A stretch of DNA of 64,000 bases, taken from positions 1 through 64,000 of the forward strand of contig CAZMDA010000005.1 in NCBI GenBank assembly GCA_964564865.1, read 5' to 3'. A program made the position numbers and the translations under genes. Below the pieces are notes generated by a model. The model saw only the letters and a list, made by a program, of their open reading frames with translations. It did not search any database and was not told the origin of the DNA. This document shows, piece after piece, positions 1 through 8,726 of this stretch. This DNA is from RBG-16-66-20 sp964564865 (GTDB taxonomy: Bacteria; Pseudomonadota; Gammaproteobacteria; Burkholderiales; SG8-39). Numbering within the stretch: the stretch's first letter is position 1; every line of letters starts with the position of its first letter.

Positions 1-1230
1 CTGCTCGTCGGCCTGCGCTACACCCGCGCCAAGCGCCGCAACCACTTCATCAGCTTCATCTCCCTGATCTCGATGGCGGGCATCGCCCTCGGGGTCGCGG
101 CGCTGATCGTGGTGCTCTCCGTCATGAACGGCTTCCAGAAGGAGGTGCGCGCCCGCATCCTCGGGGTCGCCTCGCACGTGCAGGTCTCCGGGCCGGGCGG
201 CAGGCTCGCCGACTGGGCCGGCGTCGCGGCGGCGTCGCTGAAGGACCGGCGGGTGCAGGCGGCGGCGCCGTTCGTCAACGCGCAGGGGCTCCTGTCCAGC
301 GGCGACGCGGTGCGCGGCGCGATCGTGCGCGGCGTGCTGCCGGATGCCGAGGACAAGGTGGCCGACATCGGCCGCCACATGCGCTCGGGGAAGCTGGCGG
401 CGCTCCAGCCCGGGGAGTTCGGCATCGTGCTCGGGGTGGACATGGCGCGCAGCCTGCGCGCGCTCACCGGCGACAAGGTGGTGCTGATCGCGCCGCAGGG
501 CCAGGTGACGCCGGCGGGCCTGATCCCGCGCCTGAAGCAGTTCACCGTGGTGGGCGTGTTCGAGGTCGGCATGCACGAGTACGACGCCGGCCTCGCGCTG
601 GTGCACCTGGAGGACGCGCAGAAGCTGTACCAGATGGGGGAGTCGGTCTCCGGGGTGCGCCTGAAGCTCGCGGACCTGTTCGAGGCGCGCGCGGTGGCCG
701 CGGACCTGCGCGCGGGCCTGGGGCCGGATGCCTTCGCCACCGACTGGACGCGCAGCCACGCCAACTACTTCCGCGCCGTGGAGATCGAGAAGCGCATGAT
801 GTCCATCATCCTGACGCTGATCGTGGCGGTGGCGGCGTTCAACATCGTCTCCACGCTGGTGATGCTGGTCACCGACAAGCAGTCCGACATCGCGATCCTG
901 AGGACGCTGGGGGCCTCGCCCGGTTCCATCGTGCAGATCTTCATGGTGCAGGGCGCGCTGATCGGCGTCATCGGCATGGTCGCGGGGGTCGCCGGGGGCG
1001 TGCTGCTGGGCTGGAACGTGGACGTGGTGGTGCCCTTCATCGAGAACCTGCTCGGCTTCAAGTTCCTCGCCAAGGACGTCTACTACATCTCGGACCTGCC
1101 CTCGGACGTGCAGATGGCGGACGTGACCACGGTGGCGCTGGTGTCGCTCGCGCTGTCGTTCCTCGCCACGCTGTACCCGAGCTGGCGCGCCTCGCGCATC
1201 AACCCGGCCGAGGCGCTGCGCTATGAGTGA
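1..1230 (+). CDS. lolC: Lipoprotein-releasing ABC transporter permease LolC/LolE (5-prime truncated)
   Basis: Inner-membrane permease that, with LolD, extracts mature lipoproteins from the inner membrane and hands them to LolA. The reading frame is open from base 1 and already carries the family N-terminal signature (LRYTRAKRRNHFISFISLIS), so the true start lies just outside the window. The first transmembrane helix follows (GIALGVAALIVVLSVMNGF), then a periplasmic MacB-like domain. A C-terminal FtsX-like domain has three helices and ends in LYPSWRASRINPAEALRYE, typical of LolC/E. Many betaproteobacteria have one LolC/E-type gene rather than separate lolC and lolE, so the letter is uncertain. 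The stop overlaps lolD by 8 bases, supporting translational coupling. Confidence 0.93.
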   Translation: MLVGLRYTRAKRRNHFISFISLISMAGIALGVAALIVVLSVMNGFQKEVRARILGVASHVQVSGPGGRLADWAGVAAASLKDRRVQAAAPFVNAQGLLSSGDAVRGAIVRGVLPDAEDKVADIGRHMRSGKLAALQPGEFGIVLGVDMARSLRALTGDKVVLIAPQGQVTPAGLIPRLKQFTVVGVFEVGMHEYDAGLALVHLEDAQKLYQMGESVSGVRLKLADLFEARAVAADLRAGLGPDAFATDWTRSHANYFRAVEIEKRMMSIILTLIVAVAAFNIVSTLVMLVTDKQSDIAILRTLGASPGSIVQIFMVQGALIGVIGMVAGVAGGVLLGWNVDVVVPFIENLLGFKFLAKDVYYISDLPSDVQMADVTTVALVSLALSFLATLYPSWRASRINPAEALRYE

Positions 1231-1933
1231 GGCGGCCGCGCCGGTGGTGGCCTGCGCCGGCCTCGCCAAGACCTACCAGGGACCGGCGCCGGTGGAGGTG
1301 CTGGCGGGCGTGGACTTCGAGGCGCGCGCCGGCGAGCGCGTCGCGATCATGGGCAAGTCGGGCTCGGGCAAGTCCACGCTGCTGCACCTGCTGGGCGGGC
1401 TGGACGCGCCCACCGCGGGCAGGGTGTACGTCCAGGGGCGCGAGCTCTCCGCCATGGGCGAGGCCGAGCGCGGCCGCGTGCGCAACGCGACGCTGGGCTT
1501 CGTCTACCAGTTCCACCACCTGCTGCCGGAGTTCAGCGCGATCGAGAACGTGGCCATGCCGCTGCTCATCCGGCGCCTGGCGCGCGCAGAGGCGCTCGCG
1601 CGCGCGGCGAAGGTGCTGGCGGAAGTGGGCCTTGCCGCGCGCCTGGAGCACCAGCCGGGCGAGCTCTCGGGCGGGGAGCGCCAGCGCTGCGCCTTCGCGC
1701 GCGCACTGGTGACCGAGCCCGCCTGCGTGCTGGCCGACGAGCCCACCGGCAACCTGGACAGCCGCACCGCGGACGAGGTGTTCGAGGCCATGGTGCGCCT
1801 GTCGGAAGCGCGCGGCACCGCGTTCGTGATCGTGACCCACGACGCCGCGATCGCGGCGCGCGCGGGCCGGGTCATGGAGCTGCGGGAGGGGCGCCTGCAT
1901 CCGGTCGGGAGTTCGGGCGCCGTTCCAGCCTGA
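1223..1933 (+). CDS. lolD: Lipoprotein-releasing ABC transporter ATPase LolD
   Basis: ATPase that powers lipoprotein release through the LolC/E permease at the cytoplasmic face of the inner membrane. Walker A GKSGSGKST sits at about residues 44-52, the signature LSGGERQR near residue 150, and Walker B plus D-loop are ADEPTGNLDS. The 236-residue length is normal for LolD. The ATG lies inside the end of the upstream permease gene. The last 62 bases overlap the 3-prime end of an oppositely oriented small membrane protein gene. The gene order separates it from MacB- or FtsE-type ATPases, which share the fold. Confidence 0.94.
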   Translation: MSEAAAPVVACAGLAKTYQGPAPVEVLAGVDFEARAGERVAIMGKSGSGKSTLLHLLGGLDAPTAGRVYVQGRELSAMGEAERGRVRNATLGFVYQFHHLLPEFSAIENVAMPLLIRRLARAEALARAAKVLAEVGLAARLEHQPGELSGGERQRCAFARALVTEPACVLADEPTGNLDSRTADEVFEAMVRLSEARGTAFVIVTHDAAIAARAGRVMELREGRLHPVGSSGAVPA

Positions 1934-2252
1934 TCACTCCGGCGGCGAGCGCGTCGCGGTAGAAGGCGGCGCTGTAGAGCGACTGCGTCAGCACGAAGCC
2001 GTGGCTGCTGGAGCGCACGAACCAGCGGAACAGGAACCCGAACAGGAACACCGCCACGCCGGCCAGGAACCAGCCCGCGAGCGCGAGGCCGACCGCCAGC
2101 CCGAACACCGGCAGCAGGATGAACGGCAGCAGCATGCGGCCGGAGACGAAACGCGCCGCCGCCTTGCGGTCCACCTGAAGCAGCAGCTCGCCCGAGCGGT
2201 AGCCGGCGACGAAGTCCGCGTGCGTGGGCATGTCCAAAGCGGGCGCGTCCAT
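1872..2252 (-). CDS. Small two-helix membrane protein of unknown function
   Basis: A 126-residue protein I do not recognise by name. It begins with a soluble segment rich in charged residues (FVAGYRSGELLLQVDRKAAARF). Two closely spaced hydrophobic helices follow, about residues 42-60 and 62-80, giving a hairpin in the inner membrane, then a soluble tail of about 45 residues. It lies 4 bases downstream of the DUF2062 gene on the same strand and is probably co-transcribed with it. Its 3-prime end overlaps lolD by 62 bases in antisense, unusually long for converging genes. The hydrophobic pattern and position support a real gene; the last residues, encoded opposite lolD, are the least certain part. 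Confidence 0.6.
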   Translation of the reverse strand: MDAPALDMPTHADFVAGYRSGELLLQVDRKAAARFVSGRMLLPFILLPVFGLAVGLALAGWFLAGVAVFLFGFLFRWFVRSSSHGFVLTQSLYSAAFYRDALAAGVIRLERRPNSRPDAGAPPAAP

Positions 2253-2256
2253 GCGC

Positions 2257-2808
2257 CTAGGCCTGCCCGTTGCGCCGGCGCCGGCGCGCGCGCCAGGCGA
2301 GGCGCACGTAGATGCGCCAGCCCAGCTGCACCGCGGCGTAGCCCAGCGCCGCCAGCGTGAGCGCCAGCGCCACCAGCCCGACCACCAGCGGCTTGCCCAG
2401 CGCCGCGGCCCAGTCCACCAGGGCGTGGAACGAGCCCACCCAGTCGGCCCAGTCCATGACGAAGGGCTCGTGCGCCGGCGGCGCGTGGTTCAGGCCGAGC
2501 AGCAGGCTGCCGTAGCCGTAGGCGATCAGGTACAGCGGCACGATGGTGAAGGGGTTGGTGTAGAAGGTGACGAGCAGCGCGACCGGCAGGTTGCGCCGGA
2601 GCGGGATCGCGAGCAGCAGGGCCGAGAGCATCTGCAGCGGCCCCGGCACCAGCCCGGAAAAGAGGCCGATCGCCACCGCCCCCGCCACCGAGTCCCGGTT
2701 CAGGTGCCACAGGTTGGGGTGGCTGAGCAGCGTGCCGAACATCGCCACCAGCCGGTTGGCGCGCACCGAATCGGCGTCGGGCAGGTGCTTGCGGAAGAGT
2801 TTCTTCAT
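2257..2808 (-). CDS. DUF2062 domain membrane protein
   Basis: A 183-residue inner-membrane protein of the DUF2062 family, whose function is not established. Family-typical stretches are visible: GLFSGLVPGPLQMLSALLLA, the conserved TFYTNPFTIVPLY, and several hydrophobic helices. I placed the start at the ATG at 2808 (MKKLFRKHLPD), because this basic N-terminus is what the family shows; an upstream ATG would add 20 unlikely residues. It is transcribed divergently from comEC, with about 65 bases between the two start codons. The small membrane protein gene follows on the same strand after 4 bases. Confidence 0.85.
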   Translation of the reverse strand: MKKLFRKHLPDADSVRANRLVAMFGTLLSHPNLWHLNRDSVAGAVAIGLFSGLVPGPLQMLSALLLAIPLRRNLPVALLVTFYTNPFTIVPLYLIAYGYGSLLLGLNHAPPAHEPFVMDWADWVGSFHALVDWAAALGKPLVVGLVALALTLAALGYAAVQLGWRIYVRLAWRARRRRRNGQA

Positions 2809-2873
2809 CGAGGGGGCGGCGGGTCGGCACGTCAGCACGTCAGCGAACGGTCCGCTCGCGCGTTGCATTTTAG

Positions 2874-5189
2874 ATGACTGCCGCCCTCATGAGTTTCGCC
2901 GCCGGGGTGCTGGCGCTGCAGGTCTTGTCGGAGCTGCCGGAGGCGGCCTGGCTCTGGGCGGCTCCGGCGGCCATCGCGGCGATGCTGCGGTTTCGCCTGC
3001 TGGCGGCACCGTTGGCCGTGGTCCTGGGCTTTTGCTGGGCGCTGGGGTTCGCCCACCTCAGGCTCGCCGACCGCCTCGCCCCGGAGCTCGAAGGCGTGGA
3101 CGTGGAGGCGGTCGGCGTGGTCGCCGGCCTGCCCTCGGCAGGCGAGCGCAGCCTGCGGTTTGCCTTCGACATCGAGTCCGCGTCGCGCGAGCTGCCCTCT
3201 CGCGTGCTGGTCTCCTGGTACCGGACTGCATTCGCGCAGGACCAGTCCGCCGTCCTGGCCGAGATACCGCACCCGGGCGAGCGCTGGCGCTTCACGCTGC
3301 GCCTGAAGCGCCCGCGCGGGCACTTCAACCCGCACGCCTTCGACTACGAGGCCTGGCTGCTGGAGCGCGGCATAGGCGCCACCGGCTACGTGCGCGCCGG
3401 CGGCCGGGCGGCGCCTCCGCTCCGGATGGGCTGGCGCAACAGCCCGCGGGATCGCATCGAACAGGCCCGCGAGGCTGTTCGCGATCGCTTCAAGCGCGTG
3501 CTGGGCGAGACGCCGGCCGCGGGCATCCTCGCGGCGCTCGCGGTGGGCGACCAGCGCGCCATCTCCAACGAGGAATGGCGCCTGTTCAGCGCCACCGGCG
3601 TCACGCACCTCATGAGCATCTCCGGACTGCACGTGACGATGGTCTCGGGCCTGCTCGCGTGGCTGGTGGCGTCGCTGTGGCGGCGCGTGCCCCGACTCGC
3701 CCTTGCGCTGCCGGCGCGCAAGGCGGGGGCGCTGGCGGCGATCGCGGGCGCGCTCGGCTACGCGCTGCTTTCCGGTTTCGCGGTGCCGGCGCAGCGTACC
3801 TTCTGGATGGTGGCCGTGGTGGCGCTGGCGCTGTGGTCAGGGCGCATCGCCTCGCCCGCCCGCACGCTCGCGCTGGCGCTGGCGGTGGTGCTCCTCGCCG
3901 ATCCCTGGGCGGGGCTCTCGCCCGGGTTCTGGCTCTCGTTCGGCGCGGTCGCGCTCATCTTCCTGGTGGGCGTCGCCGTGCGGCGCGACGAGCACCTGGT
4001 CCTGCAGTGGGCACGCATCCAGTGGGCCATCACGGTGGGCCTCGCGCCGGCGGCGCTGTTCCTGTTCGCGCAGGTGTCGCTGGTGGGTCCGCTCGCCAAT
4101 GCGGTAGCCATCCCGCTGGTGTCCGTCGTCGTCACGCCGCTCGTCCTTGCCGCCGCGGTGCTGCCCTGGGACGCGCTGCTGTCGCTCGCGGCGTGGCTGG
4201 TGCAATGGCTGTTGCAGTTCCTGGAGTGGTGCGCGTCGCAGCCGCTCGCGGTCTGGCAGCAGCCGGTGCCCCCGTGGTGGTGCCTGGCCGCGGCGACCGC
4301 GGGCACGCTCTGGCTGGTCGCGCCGCGCGGCGTGCCCTGGCGCGCCACCGGGCTCGCGCTCATGGCGCCGGCCTTCGCCTGGCCGGTCGCGGCGCCGGCC
4401 CCGGGCGAAGCCTGGGCGACGACGCTGGATGCCGGGCAGGGCCTGGCGGTGCTGGTGCGCACCGCGAACCGGGCATTGCTCTACGATGCCGGCCCGGCGT
4501 TCGGCACCGAGTCGGACAGCGGCGAGCGGATCATCCTGCCCTACCTGCGTGCCATCGGCGTTCGGCGGCTGGATGCGCTGGTGGTCACGCACAACGACAT
4601 CGATCACTCGGGCGGCGCCGCCTCGGTCCTGCAGGCGCTCGAGGTGGACCGGTTCCTGTCCTCGCTGCCCGCCGGGAGCCCGCTGCTGGCGCTGGCGCCG
4701 GCCGAACGCTGCGCGGCCGGGCAGGCCTGGGATTGGGACGGCGTGCGCTTCGAGATGCTGCACCCGGCAGCGGGCGCGCAGGAACGGCGCACGAACAACC
4801 TCAGTTGCGTGCTGAAGGTGTCCGCGCGCGGCGGCGCCATGCTGCTCACCGGCGACATCGAGCGCGAGGCCGAGGCGGCGCTGCTCGAGCGCGACCCCGG
4901 CGCGCTGCGGGCTGCGGTGCTGCTGGTGCCGCACCACGGCAGCCGCACCTCCTCCAGCGCGGCGTTCATCGCCGCCGTCTCCCCGCGCGTCGCGCTGGTC
5001 CCGGCCGGCTACCGCAACCGCTTCGGCCACCCGGCCGCGGACGTGCTCGGCCGCTACGCCGATGCGGGCGTGCCGGTGCGGCGCACCGACCTGGAGGGCG
5101 CGCTGGAGGCGCACCTGTCGGCGAGGGGCGCGCAGGTCGAGGGTGAACGCGACCGCAGGCGGCGGTACTGGCACGACGCGCCGCGCTAG
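2874..5189 (+). CDS. comEC: DNA internalization competence protein ComEC/Rec2
   Basis: Polytopic inner-membrane channel that moves single-stranded DNA into the cytoplasm during natural transformation. The order is typical: N-terminal helices with a DUF4131 region (about residues 25-175), the Competence domain carrying MSISGLHV near residue 250 and many helices to about residue 470, then a C-terminal metallo-beta-lactamase-like domain with THNDIDHSGG near residue 575 and LVPHHGSRTSSS further on. At 771 residues it is full length. The pilSR regulators elsewhere in the window fit a type IV pilus-based uptake route, but no pilin or comEA gene is seen here. It is divergent from the DUF2062 gene, and dodecin follows after 49 bases. 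Confidence 0.93.
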   Translation: MTAALMSFAAGVLALQVLSELPEAAWLWAAPAAIAAMLRFRLLAAPLAVVLGFCWALGFAHLRLADRLAPELEGVDVEAVGVVAGLPSAGERSLRFAFDIESASRELPSRVLVSWYRTAFAQDQSAVLAEIPHPGERWRFTLRLKRPRGHFNPHAFDYEAWLLERGIGATGYVRAGGRAAPPLRMGWRNSPRDRIEQAREAVRDRFKRVLGETPAAGILAALAVGDQRAISNEEWRLFSATGVTHLMSISGLHVTMVSGLLAWLVASLWRRVPRLALALPARKAGALAAIAGALGYALLSGFAVPAQRTFWMVAVVALALWSGRIASPARTLALALAVVLLADPWAGLSPGFWLSFGAVALIFLVGVAVRRDEHLVLQWARIQWAITVGLAPAALFLFAQVSLVGPLANAVAIPLVSVVVTPLVLAAAVLPWDALLSLAAWLVQWLLQFLEWCASQPLAVWQQPVPPWWCLAAATAGTLWLVAPRGVPWRATGLALMAPAFAWPVAAPAPGEAWATTLDAGQGLAVLVRTANRALLYDAGPAFGTESDSGERIILPYLRAIGVRRLDALVVTHNDIDHSGGAASVLQALEVDRFLSSLPAGSPLLALAPAERCAAGQAWDWDGVRFEMLHPAAGAQERRTNNLSCVLKVSARGGAMLLTGDIEREAEAALLERDPGALRAAVLLVPHHGSRTSSSAAFIAAVSPRVALVPAGYRNRFGHPAADVLGRYADAGVPVRRTDLEGALEAHLSARGAQVEGERDRRRRYWHDAPR

Positions 5190-5238
5190 GGCCATAATGG
5201 CCGCGCAAGGCCCACCCAACACTCCAGGAGGAGGAACC

Positions 5239-5460
5239 ATGGCCAAGAAGAGCAGCAATGCGGTCTATCGCGTCACCGACGTCATCGGCACCAGCACGGA
5301 ATCGTGGGAGGACGCGGCGCGCAGCGCGGTGAAGACCGCCTCGAGGTCGCTGCGCGACCTGCGCATCGCCGAGGTCACCAAGCTGGACGTGAAAGTCGAG
5401 AACGGCAAGGTGGTGCAGTTCCGGACGCGCCTCTCGCTGTCGTTCAAGTACGGGGCCTGA
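5239..5460 (+). CDS. Dodecin family flavin-binding protein
   Basis: A 73-residue protein matching dodecins, small proteins that form hollow dodecamers storing or buffering flavins (or CoA in some homologues). The family pattern is clear: VYRVTDVIGTSTESWEDAA near the N-terminus, then a beta-strand region ending in VVQFRTRLSLSFKY. The ATG at 5239 follows an exceptionally strong ribosome site (AGGAGGAGG, 5227-5235). A short palindrome around 5190-5202 (GGCCAT A ATGGCC) contains a possible -10 element. The next gene starts on the last base of the stop codon, so the two are probably coupled. Confidence 0.92.
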   Translation: MAKKSSNAVYRVTDVIGTSTESWEDAARSAVKTASRSLRDLRIAEVTKLDVKVENGKVVQFRTRLSLSFKYGA

Positions 5461-5777
5461 TGGCGGCAGGCCAGAGCGCGACGGTCCGCGTCACCGGCAG
5501 CTTCGGGCGCTTCGAGGATTTCCGCGAGCGCGTCCGCTGGCTGCTGGTGCGCGACCCGGATTGCGATCCCTACACCGAGCACCATGCCGAGGGCGTGCTG
5601 GAGTACCGCTTCGAGATCGTGAACGGCATCCCGTTCCCGAGCTTCGTCGAGGCGAGCGCCGAGTTTCCCGAGATGCGCATCGAGGTGCAGTGGCGGCGGG
5701 AGTCCGACACCGGCGGCGCCGCGATCGAGAACGGCCGCATGGTGGAGAAGTGGCGCGGCGAGAGGCCGCCGGCGTGA
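5460..5777 (+). CDS. Small unknown protein, possibly ferredoxin-like fold
   Basis: A 105-residue soluble protein with no name I can give. The ATG overlaps the dodecin stop (TGATG), and its own stop overlaps the GTG of the hydrolase gene (GTGA), so it sits inside a coupled three-gene run. The middle reads YRFEIVNGIPFPSFVEAS followed by FPEMRIEVQWRRE. This loosely resembles the arrangement in Api92-like ferredoxin-fold proteins, where an aromatic-Pro-Pro segment precedes a 'sinks-FP-then-strand' pattern. That is an inference from one short stretch. No signal peptide or membrane segment is visible. Confidence 0.65.
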   Translation: MAAGQSATVRVTGSFGRFEDFRERVRWLLVRDPDCDPYTEHHAEGVLEYRFEIVNGIPFPSFVEASAEFPEMRIEVQWRRESDTGGAAIENGRMVEKWRGERPPA

Positions 5778-6786
5778 CCGCGCCGCCGCGCCGGCGCTTC
5801 GTGCAGTGCGCCTCGCCGCGCGGGCTGCACCGCGTCGCGTACCTGGAATGGGGCGATCCCCGGAACGACCGGGTCCTCGTCTGCGCCCACGGCCTGACGC
5901 GTTGCGCGCGGGACTTCGACGCGCTCGCCGCCGCGATGCAGGACCGCTACCGGGTGGTGTGCCCGGACGTGGCCGGCCGTGGCGGCTCGGACTGGCTGCC
6001 CGACCCGATGCTCTACCAGCTGCCGCAGTACCTGTCGGACATGGTGACGCTGATCGCGCGCCTCGACGTCGAGTCGGTGCACTGGGTGGGCACCTCCATG
6101 GGCGGCCTGATCGGCATGGCGCTCGCGGCGCAGGCGGGGACGCCGGTGCGCCGCTTCGTCATCAATGACGCCGGCCCGGTGGTCACCAAGGTGTCGCTGG
6201 AGCGGATCGCGACCTATGTCGGGGTCGCGCCCGCGTTTCCCTCGCTCGAGGCCGCCGAGCAGTACGTCCGGGCGGTGAGCGCCAGCTTCGGCCCGCACAG
6301 CGACGCCGAGTGGCGCTTCCTCACCGAGGTGGTGGTGCGCCGCAACGACGAAGGCAGCTGGCGCATGCACTACGACCCGCGGCTCGCGGAACCCTTCCGC
6401 GCCAACATGCCGGAGAAGGACCTGGAGCTGTGGCCGCTGTGGGACGCGGTGCGCTGCCCGACGCTGGCGCTGCGCGGCGCGCAATCCGACCTGCTCACGC
6501 GCGAAACCTGCGCGCAGATGGCCGAGCGCGGGCCGAAGGCGAAGGTGGTCGAGATCCCCGGCGTCGGCCACGCGCCGACGCTGNNNNNNNNNNNNNNNNN
6601 NNNNNNNNNNNNNNNNNNNNNNNNNNNNNNNNNNNNNNNNNNNNNNNNNNNNNNNNNNNNNNNNNNNNNNNNNNNNNNNNNNNCGGGCCGAAGGCGAAGG
6701 TGGTCGAGATCCCCGGCGTCGGCCACGCGCCGACGCTGCTGCACGCCGACCAGATCGCCATCGTGCGGGAGTTCCTGCTGTCGTGA
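5774..6786 (+). CDS. Alpha/beta hydrolase, interrupted by an assembly gap
   Basis: Alpha/beta-hydrolase fold enzyme of unknown substrate. Visible elements are the oxyanion motif CAHGLTR, a nucleophile elbow GTSMGG (Ser about residue 108), an acid-bearing segment RGAQSDLLTR, and the catalytic His in PGVGHAPTL. The start is GTG at 5774, overlapping the previous stop. One hundred N interrupt the gene at 6584-6683, and the 55 bases before the gap (6529-6583) reappear after it (6684-6738) in another frame. Removing one copy plus the N gives a continuous 285-residue protein ending in FLLS, a normal family length. The break is therefore almost certainly an assembly artefact, not a frameshift. Confidence 0.88.
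6529..6738. other. Assembly gap of 100 N with duplicated 55-base flanks
   Basis: N occupy 6584-6683. Bases 6529-6583 and 6684-6738 are identical. The duplication lies inside the alpha/beta-hydrolase gene, and deleting one copy with the N restores its frame. The same geometry occurs at two other gaps in this window. Confidence 0.97.
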
Positions 6787-7307
6787 GGAAGCTGGTCGCG
6801 GTGATCGCCCTGTGCGCGTTCGCCGGCGGGTGCGCCGACCTGAGGGAGGACGTGCGCGAATTGCGCGACCTGCTGCGCAAGCTGCGCGGCAAGGAACCGG
6901 CGCCGCCGCCGCCCACGCCCCCGGTGGTGGCGACGCCCGCGCCGGGGGAGCCGCCGGCGCCCGCCCTGACGCTCAGCGCCAGCTGCAGCGCGCGCGACGA
7001 AGGCGGCTACGCGGAGTCGCTGCGGATGCAGATCGCCGACGGCACGGTCACCGCGTTCGAGGCGCGCATCGACATTCCCAACCGCGGCAGCTGCAGCTAC
7101 CGCCTGGCCGAGTTCCGGCAGACGCGGCGCACGCCCTACGTGGAGCTGGCGGCAACCTCGGGCTCGGCCTGCGCGGTGCGCCTCTGGCAGCAGGGCGACC
7201 GGGTCACGGTGGCGCCGACCGATTGCGCCGAGAAATGCACCCGCGGCGCCTTCGAGTACGCCTGGCCGATGGATGTGCGCGCGCCTGGCGGCGGCTGCTA
7301 CCACTAG
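6783..7307 (+). CDS. Putative lipoprotein or secreted protein of unknown function
   Basis: A 174-residue protein with a short hydrophobic signal ending in AGGC at residue 17, an imperfect lipobox that still suggests an outer-membrane or periplasmic lipoprotein. A short predicted helix follows (LREDVRELRDLLRKLRGKE), then a Pro-rich linker (about residues 40-63), then a C-terminal domain of about 105 residues with six cysteines that could form disulfides in the periplasm. I do not recognise that domain. The start is GTG at 6783, overlapping the hydrolase stop. The stop codon at 7305-7307 abuts the convergent photolyase stop with no base between them. Confidence 0.75.
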   Translation: MRKLVAVIALCAFAGGCADLREDVRELRDLLRKLRGKEPAPPPPTPPVVATPAPGEPPAPALTLSASCSARDEGGYAESLRMQIADGTVTAFEARIDIPNRGSCSYRLAEFRQTRRTPYVELAATSGSACAVRLWQQGDRVTVAPTDCAEKCTRGAFEYAWPMDVRAPGGGCYH

Positions 7308-8726
7308 CTACCGGCCGGCTGGCTTCCTCGCCGCGGCATAGCGCGCCAGCGTGCGGATGCGCGCCTCGGCGTGGTCCACCACCGGCGCCGGGTAGTCGCG
7401 GCCGATCTCGCAGCCGGCGGCGTGCTGCTCCAGCGGCGGCAGGGTCCAGGGCGCATGGATCCAGTCGTTGCTGACGCGGGCCAGCTCCGGCACGTAGCGG
7501 CGGATGAACGCGCCCCCGGGATCGAACTTCTCCGACTGCGTCACCGGGTTGAAGATGCGGAACCAGGGCTGCGCGTCGCAGCCGGTCGAGGCGGCCCATT
7601 GCCAGCCGCCGTTGTTGGCGGCGAGGTCGTAGTCGTTCAGCTGCGCCGCGAAGTAGCGCTCGCCGCGGCGCCAGTCGATGCCCAGGTCCTTCACCAGGAA
7701 GGAGGCGGCCACCATGCGCAGGCGGTTGTGCATGTAGCCGGTGATATTCAGCTGGCGCATGGCCGCGTCCACCAGCGGGTAGCCGGTGCGGCCCTCGCAC
7801 CAGGCCTTCCAGCCCTGCGGGTTGGCGTCGAACCGGACCGCGTCGTACTCGCGCCGGAACGAGCGCTCGACCACGTCCGGCCGCCAGGCGAGGATGGCCT
7901 GGTAGAAGTCGCGCCACACCAGTTCCGAGAGCCAGGTCTGCGCGCCGGCGTGATCCAGCTTCCGGGCCAGCGCGACCAGCTGGCGGATGGAGACCGTGCC
8001 GAAGCGCAGGTGGGTGGAGAGGTAGGACGGGCCCTTGAGCCCGGGGAAGTCGCGCTTGTCGCGGTAGTGCGCGATGCGGCGCCGGAAGTCCGCGAGCAGC
8101 GTTGCGGCGCCCGACATGCCGGCGGGGACCGGCAGCTCGGCGGGCTCGAAGCCGATGTCGGCGAGCGACGGCACCGGGGCCTTCGGTCCGGGTGCGAGCT
8201 TCGCCGCGTGCCGGTCGACGGGGTAGGCCTTGACGAAGAAGTCATCCAGCTTCGCCAGCCAGGCGTTCTTGTAGGGGGTGAACACCGAGAAGGGCTCGCC
8301 CGCCCTGGTGCGCACCTCGTCCAGCTCGAAGATGACCTGGTCCTTGCGGGTGTGGAAGGCGATGCCCAGCGCGGCGAGCCGCTCCTTCACCTCCGCGTCG
8401 CGCGCGATCGCCTGCGGCTCGTAGTCGCGGTTGGCGTACACCGCGGCCACGCCGAGCGCCTGCGCCAGCCTCGGGATCTCCTCGCGCGCGCGGCCGTGCA
8501 GCACGTGCAGGCCGCCGCCCCTGGATTCGAGGGCGGCCTTCAGCTCGACCAGGCTCGCGCGGATGAAGGCGACGCGCCGGTCGCGCTTCTCTTGCAGCGC
8601 GTCCAGGATCTCGGTATCGAAGACGAAGGCGCAGTGCACCGCGCGATGCGCGGTGAGCGCGGCGTGCAGCGCGGCATGGTCTTCGTCGCGCAGGTCGCGG
8701 CGGAACCAGGCCAGTGCCGCGCTCAT
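7308..8726 (-). CDS. phrB: Deoxyribodipyrimidine photolyase
   Basis: Light-dependent repair of cyclobutane pyrimidine dimers using FADH-. The protein begins ALAWFRRDLRDEDHAAL, the classic N-terminal photolyase signature of the antenna-binding domain. It ends with the FAD-binding domain: YLSTHLRFGTVS, ELVWRDFYQAIL, NRLRMVAASFLVKDL, and NNGGWQWAASTGCDAQPWFR with FNPVTQSEKFDP. At 472 residues it matches class I CPD photolyases. The ATG overlaps the stop of the upstream DpgC-like gene by one base, so the two are probably one transcript. Cryptochromes share the fold, but the C-terminal motifs favour a repair enzyme. Confidence 0.94.
   Translation of the reverse strand: MSAALAWFRRDLRDEDHAALHAALTAHRAVHCAFVFDTEILDALQEKRDRRVAFIRASLVELKAALESRGGGLHVLHGRAREEIPRLAQALGVAAVYANRDYEPQAIARDAEVKERLAALGIAFHTRKDQVIFELDEVRTRAGEPFSVFTPYKNAWLAKLDDFFVKAYPVDRHAAKLAPGPKAPVPSLADIGFEPAELPVPAGMSGAATLLADFRRRIAHYRDKRDFPGLKGPSYLSTHLRFGTVSIRQLVALARKLDHAGAQTWLSELVWRDFYQAILAWRPDVVERSFRREYDAVRFDANPQGWKAWCEGRTGYPLVDAAMRQLNITGYMHNRLRMVAASFLVKDLGIDWRRGERYFAAQLNDYDLAANNGGWQWAASTGCDAQPWFRIFNPVTQSEKFDPGGAFIRRYVPELARVSNDWIHAPWTLPPLEQHAAGCEIGRDYPAPVVDHAEARIRTLARYAAARKPAGR

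Noticed and set aside
6529..6738. True frameshift in the alpha/beta hydrolase
   Set aside because: The frame change is fully explained by the 100 N and the 55-base duplication; merged sequence is in frame.
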